Part shown: piece after piece, positions 63,026 to 64,000 of the stretch
Numbering within the stretch: the first letter of the stretch is position 1
Layout: each line of letters starts with the position of its first letter
Origin: Vicinamibacteria bacterium
GTDB taxonomy: Bacteria; Acidobacteriota; Vicinamibacteria; Fen-336
Reading direction: 5' to 3'
DNA length: 64,000 bases
Assembly: GCA_035570235.1 (NCBI GenBank)
Contig: DATMML010000083.1
Coordinates: 1-64,000 of the forward strand
Translations under genes and position numbers: made by a program
Notes under the pieces: generated by a model
What the model saw: only the letters and a program-made list of their open reading frames with translations
What the model was told of the DNA's origin: nothing
The model's database searches: none

Positions 63026-64000
63026 GGCGAAGGGCCTCCACGGGATCGAAGGATGCGGCGCGCCGGGCGGGCACGACCCCGAACAGCACCGTGACGCAGC
63101 AGGAGAAGAGTACGGCCAAGAGGGCGGAGGCCATGGAGATGGACACCGCGACCTCGGGCCAGACGAGCTGGGCGAGGAGGGGAAGACCGAGGCCGATGGC
63201 CGCCCCCGCGGCGGAACCGGCACCGCCGAGCAGGAGCGCCTCCAGCAGGAATTGGGCGAGGATGTCGCTCCGGCGGGCCCCCAGGGACTTTCGGAGTCCG
63301 ATCTCGCGTGTTCGCTGCTCCACGGAGACGAGGAGCACGTTCATGATGCCGACCCCCCCCACGAGCACGGAGACCGCGGCCACGATCACGAACACCCCCA
63401 TGAGGCCCCAGGAGATGCGGTTGGCCATTCCGATCACGGTGGCCATGCTCTCGACCTCATAGCGGGAGCCGCTGTGATGGCGTTCGGCCAGGATCTGGCG
63501 GGCCGCCTGGGAAGCGTTCGCGATCTGCTGGAAGTCGCGGACCTCGGCGAAGAGCGTGCTGACCCTGCGCTCGGGCGTGAACAGCCAAGCGGTCGTGATG
63601 GGGACGAAGATCGAATCGGGAGTCACGTCGCCCTGCCCCAGGGTGTCCACCGGCTCCTCGAACTCGCCCACCACTGCGAACGCCACCCCCAGATTGCGGA
63701 CCATCTTGTCGGGGGAGTCGTCGTTGGCGAAGAGCTCCTCGTACAGGTGGCGGTTGACCACGCACACTTTGGCCCGCGTGCGGACGTCGTCCTCGTCCAA
63801 AAAGCGCCCGCGCAGCACGCGCAGGTTCTTGCGGACCCGGGGATAGTTCGCGGTCGTGCCGAGGACGGTCAGGTCCACCATGCGGGCGAGGGCGGGGGTC
63901 TGGCCGTGGAGGATGAGCAGGGGGGTCACGCCGGAGAAAAGGTCGGTACGCTCCAACCAGGCGGTCAGGTCGCCTTCGTTGATGCGGTCGCTGAGATCGC
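63018..64000 (-). CDS. MacB-like ABC transporter permease (partial at window edge)
   Basis: At least 327 residues of a FtsX/MacB-type permease; the reading frame (DLSDRINEGDLTAWLERTDL) stays open to the window end at 64000, so the N-terminus is missing. The visible part includes a periplasmic core (VDLTVLGTTANYPRVRKNLR) and three C-terminal helices: GVFVIVAAVSVLVGGVGIMN, EQRTREIGLRKSLGARRSDI (the coupling motif) and SSCCVTVLFGVVPARRAASF. Its ATPase and periplasmic adaptor presumably lie beyond the window. With the TolC-like gene this forms an export system. Confidence 0.92.
   Translation of the reverse strand, partial: DLSDRINEGDLTAWLERTDLFSGVTPLLILHGQTPALARMVDLTVLGTTANYPRVRKNLRVLRGRFLDEDDVRTRAKVCVVNRHLYEELFANDDSPDKMVRNLGVAFAVVGEFEEPVDTLGQGDVTPDSIFVPITTAWLFTPERRVSTLFAEVRDFQQIANASQAARQILAERHHSGSRYEVESMATVIGMANRISWGLMGVFVIVAAVSVLVGGVGIMNVLLVSVEQRTREIGLRKSLGARRSDILAQFLLEALLLGGAGSAAGAAIGLGLPLLAQLVWPEVAVSISMASALLAVLFSCCVTVLFGVVPARRAASFDPVEALRHE

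Noticed and set aside
1-64000. CRISPR array, insertion sequence, prophage or rRNA
   Set aside because: No spaced identical repeats with unique spacers, no transposase or terminal inverted repeats with target duplications, and no phage or rRNA sequence was recognised.

Overview
The window is high-G+C DNA from a Gram-negative, heterotrophic bacterium. It has a TonB-dependent receptor, a TolC-type channel, an outer-membrane porin-like protein, several Tat-type signal sequences, a receptor-fused Ser/Thr kinase and many multi-membrane glycosyltransferase-like proteins. The tightly packed rplM-rpsI-rpsB-tsf-pyrH-frr block, the TonB receptor with an N-terminal carboxypeptidase-regulatory-like domain, and the kinase repertoire fit Acidobacteriota best (for example a Vicinamibacteria-like lineage). 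That placement is inference, since no rRNA gene is present.

Layout. 1-9 kb: tRNA-Ala(CGC), a GT39-like membrane protein with a TPR tail, a GH3 glycosidase divergent from a TetR regulator with a perfect operator palindrome, a LysE exporter convergent with a MocR regulator, and a decayed outer-membrane gene behind the MocR operator. 9.7-17.6 kb: a cupredoxin-like secreted protein overlapping a sensor-HAMP-Ser/Thr kinase, a porin-like protein with its own promoter, and a large membrane PAS-GGDEF-EAL protein. 17.9-24.9 kb: a two-subunit molybdenum hydroxylase, a TonB receptor and a Tat-exported FAD amine oxidase. 24.9-32 kb: lysC-asd-dapB, dgt and panB-panE-panC. 32.4-35.4 kb: a NylC/DmpA-type self-cleaving hydrolase, then an intergenic array of 11-bp-phased TGTG units, then a membrane protein. 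35.4-39.6 kb: the translationally coupled operon thrC-alaX-DMT-ansA. 39.6-43.8 kb: a TPR pseudogene and the ribosomal/translation block with a near-consensus promoter. 43.9-47.6 kb: nitrilase, nth, dinB, a DUF3467 protein and lexA. 47.7-57.9 kb: a TPR/coiled-coil protein, a membrane protein, an ECF sigma/anti-sigma pair flanked by two Spy-like periplasmic proteins, DUF4912 plus a GH57 glucan-branching enzyme, and a large secreted protein. 57.9-64 kb: a minus-strand run encoding a MacB-like permease (cut by the window edge), a TolC-like protein, a GT39-like protein, a sialidase-fold protein and a small membrane protein.

Co-working genes. lysC, asd and dapB form the start of the lysine/threonine branch, with stop/start overlaps. 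panB, panE and panC make pantothenate. thrC, an AlaX-type editing protein, a DMT exporter and an asparaginase form one coupled operon. nth, dinB and lexA group DNA repair and its regulator. The most unusual DNA is the intergenic array at 33495-33694 (fourteen units, nearly all at exact 11-bp steps, resembling degenerate DnaA boxes), followed by the perfect 11-bp tandem repeat sitting inside the predicted lexA promoter. I saw no insertion sequence, CRISPR array, prophage or rRNA gene.
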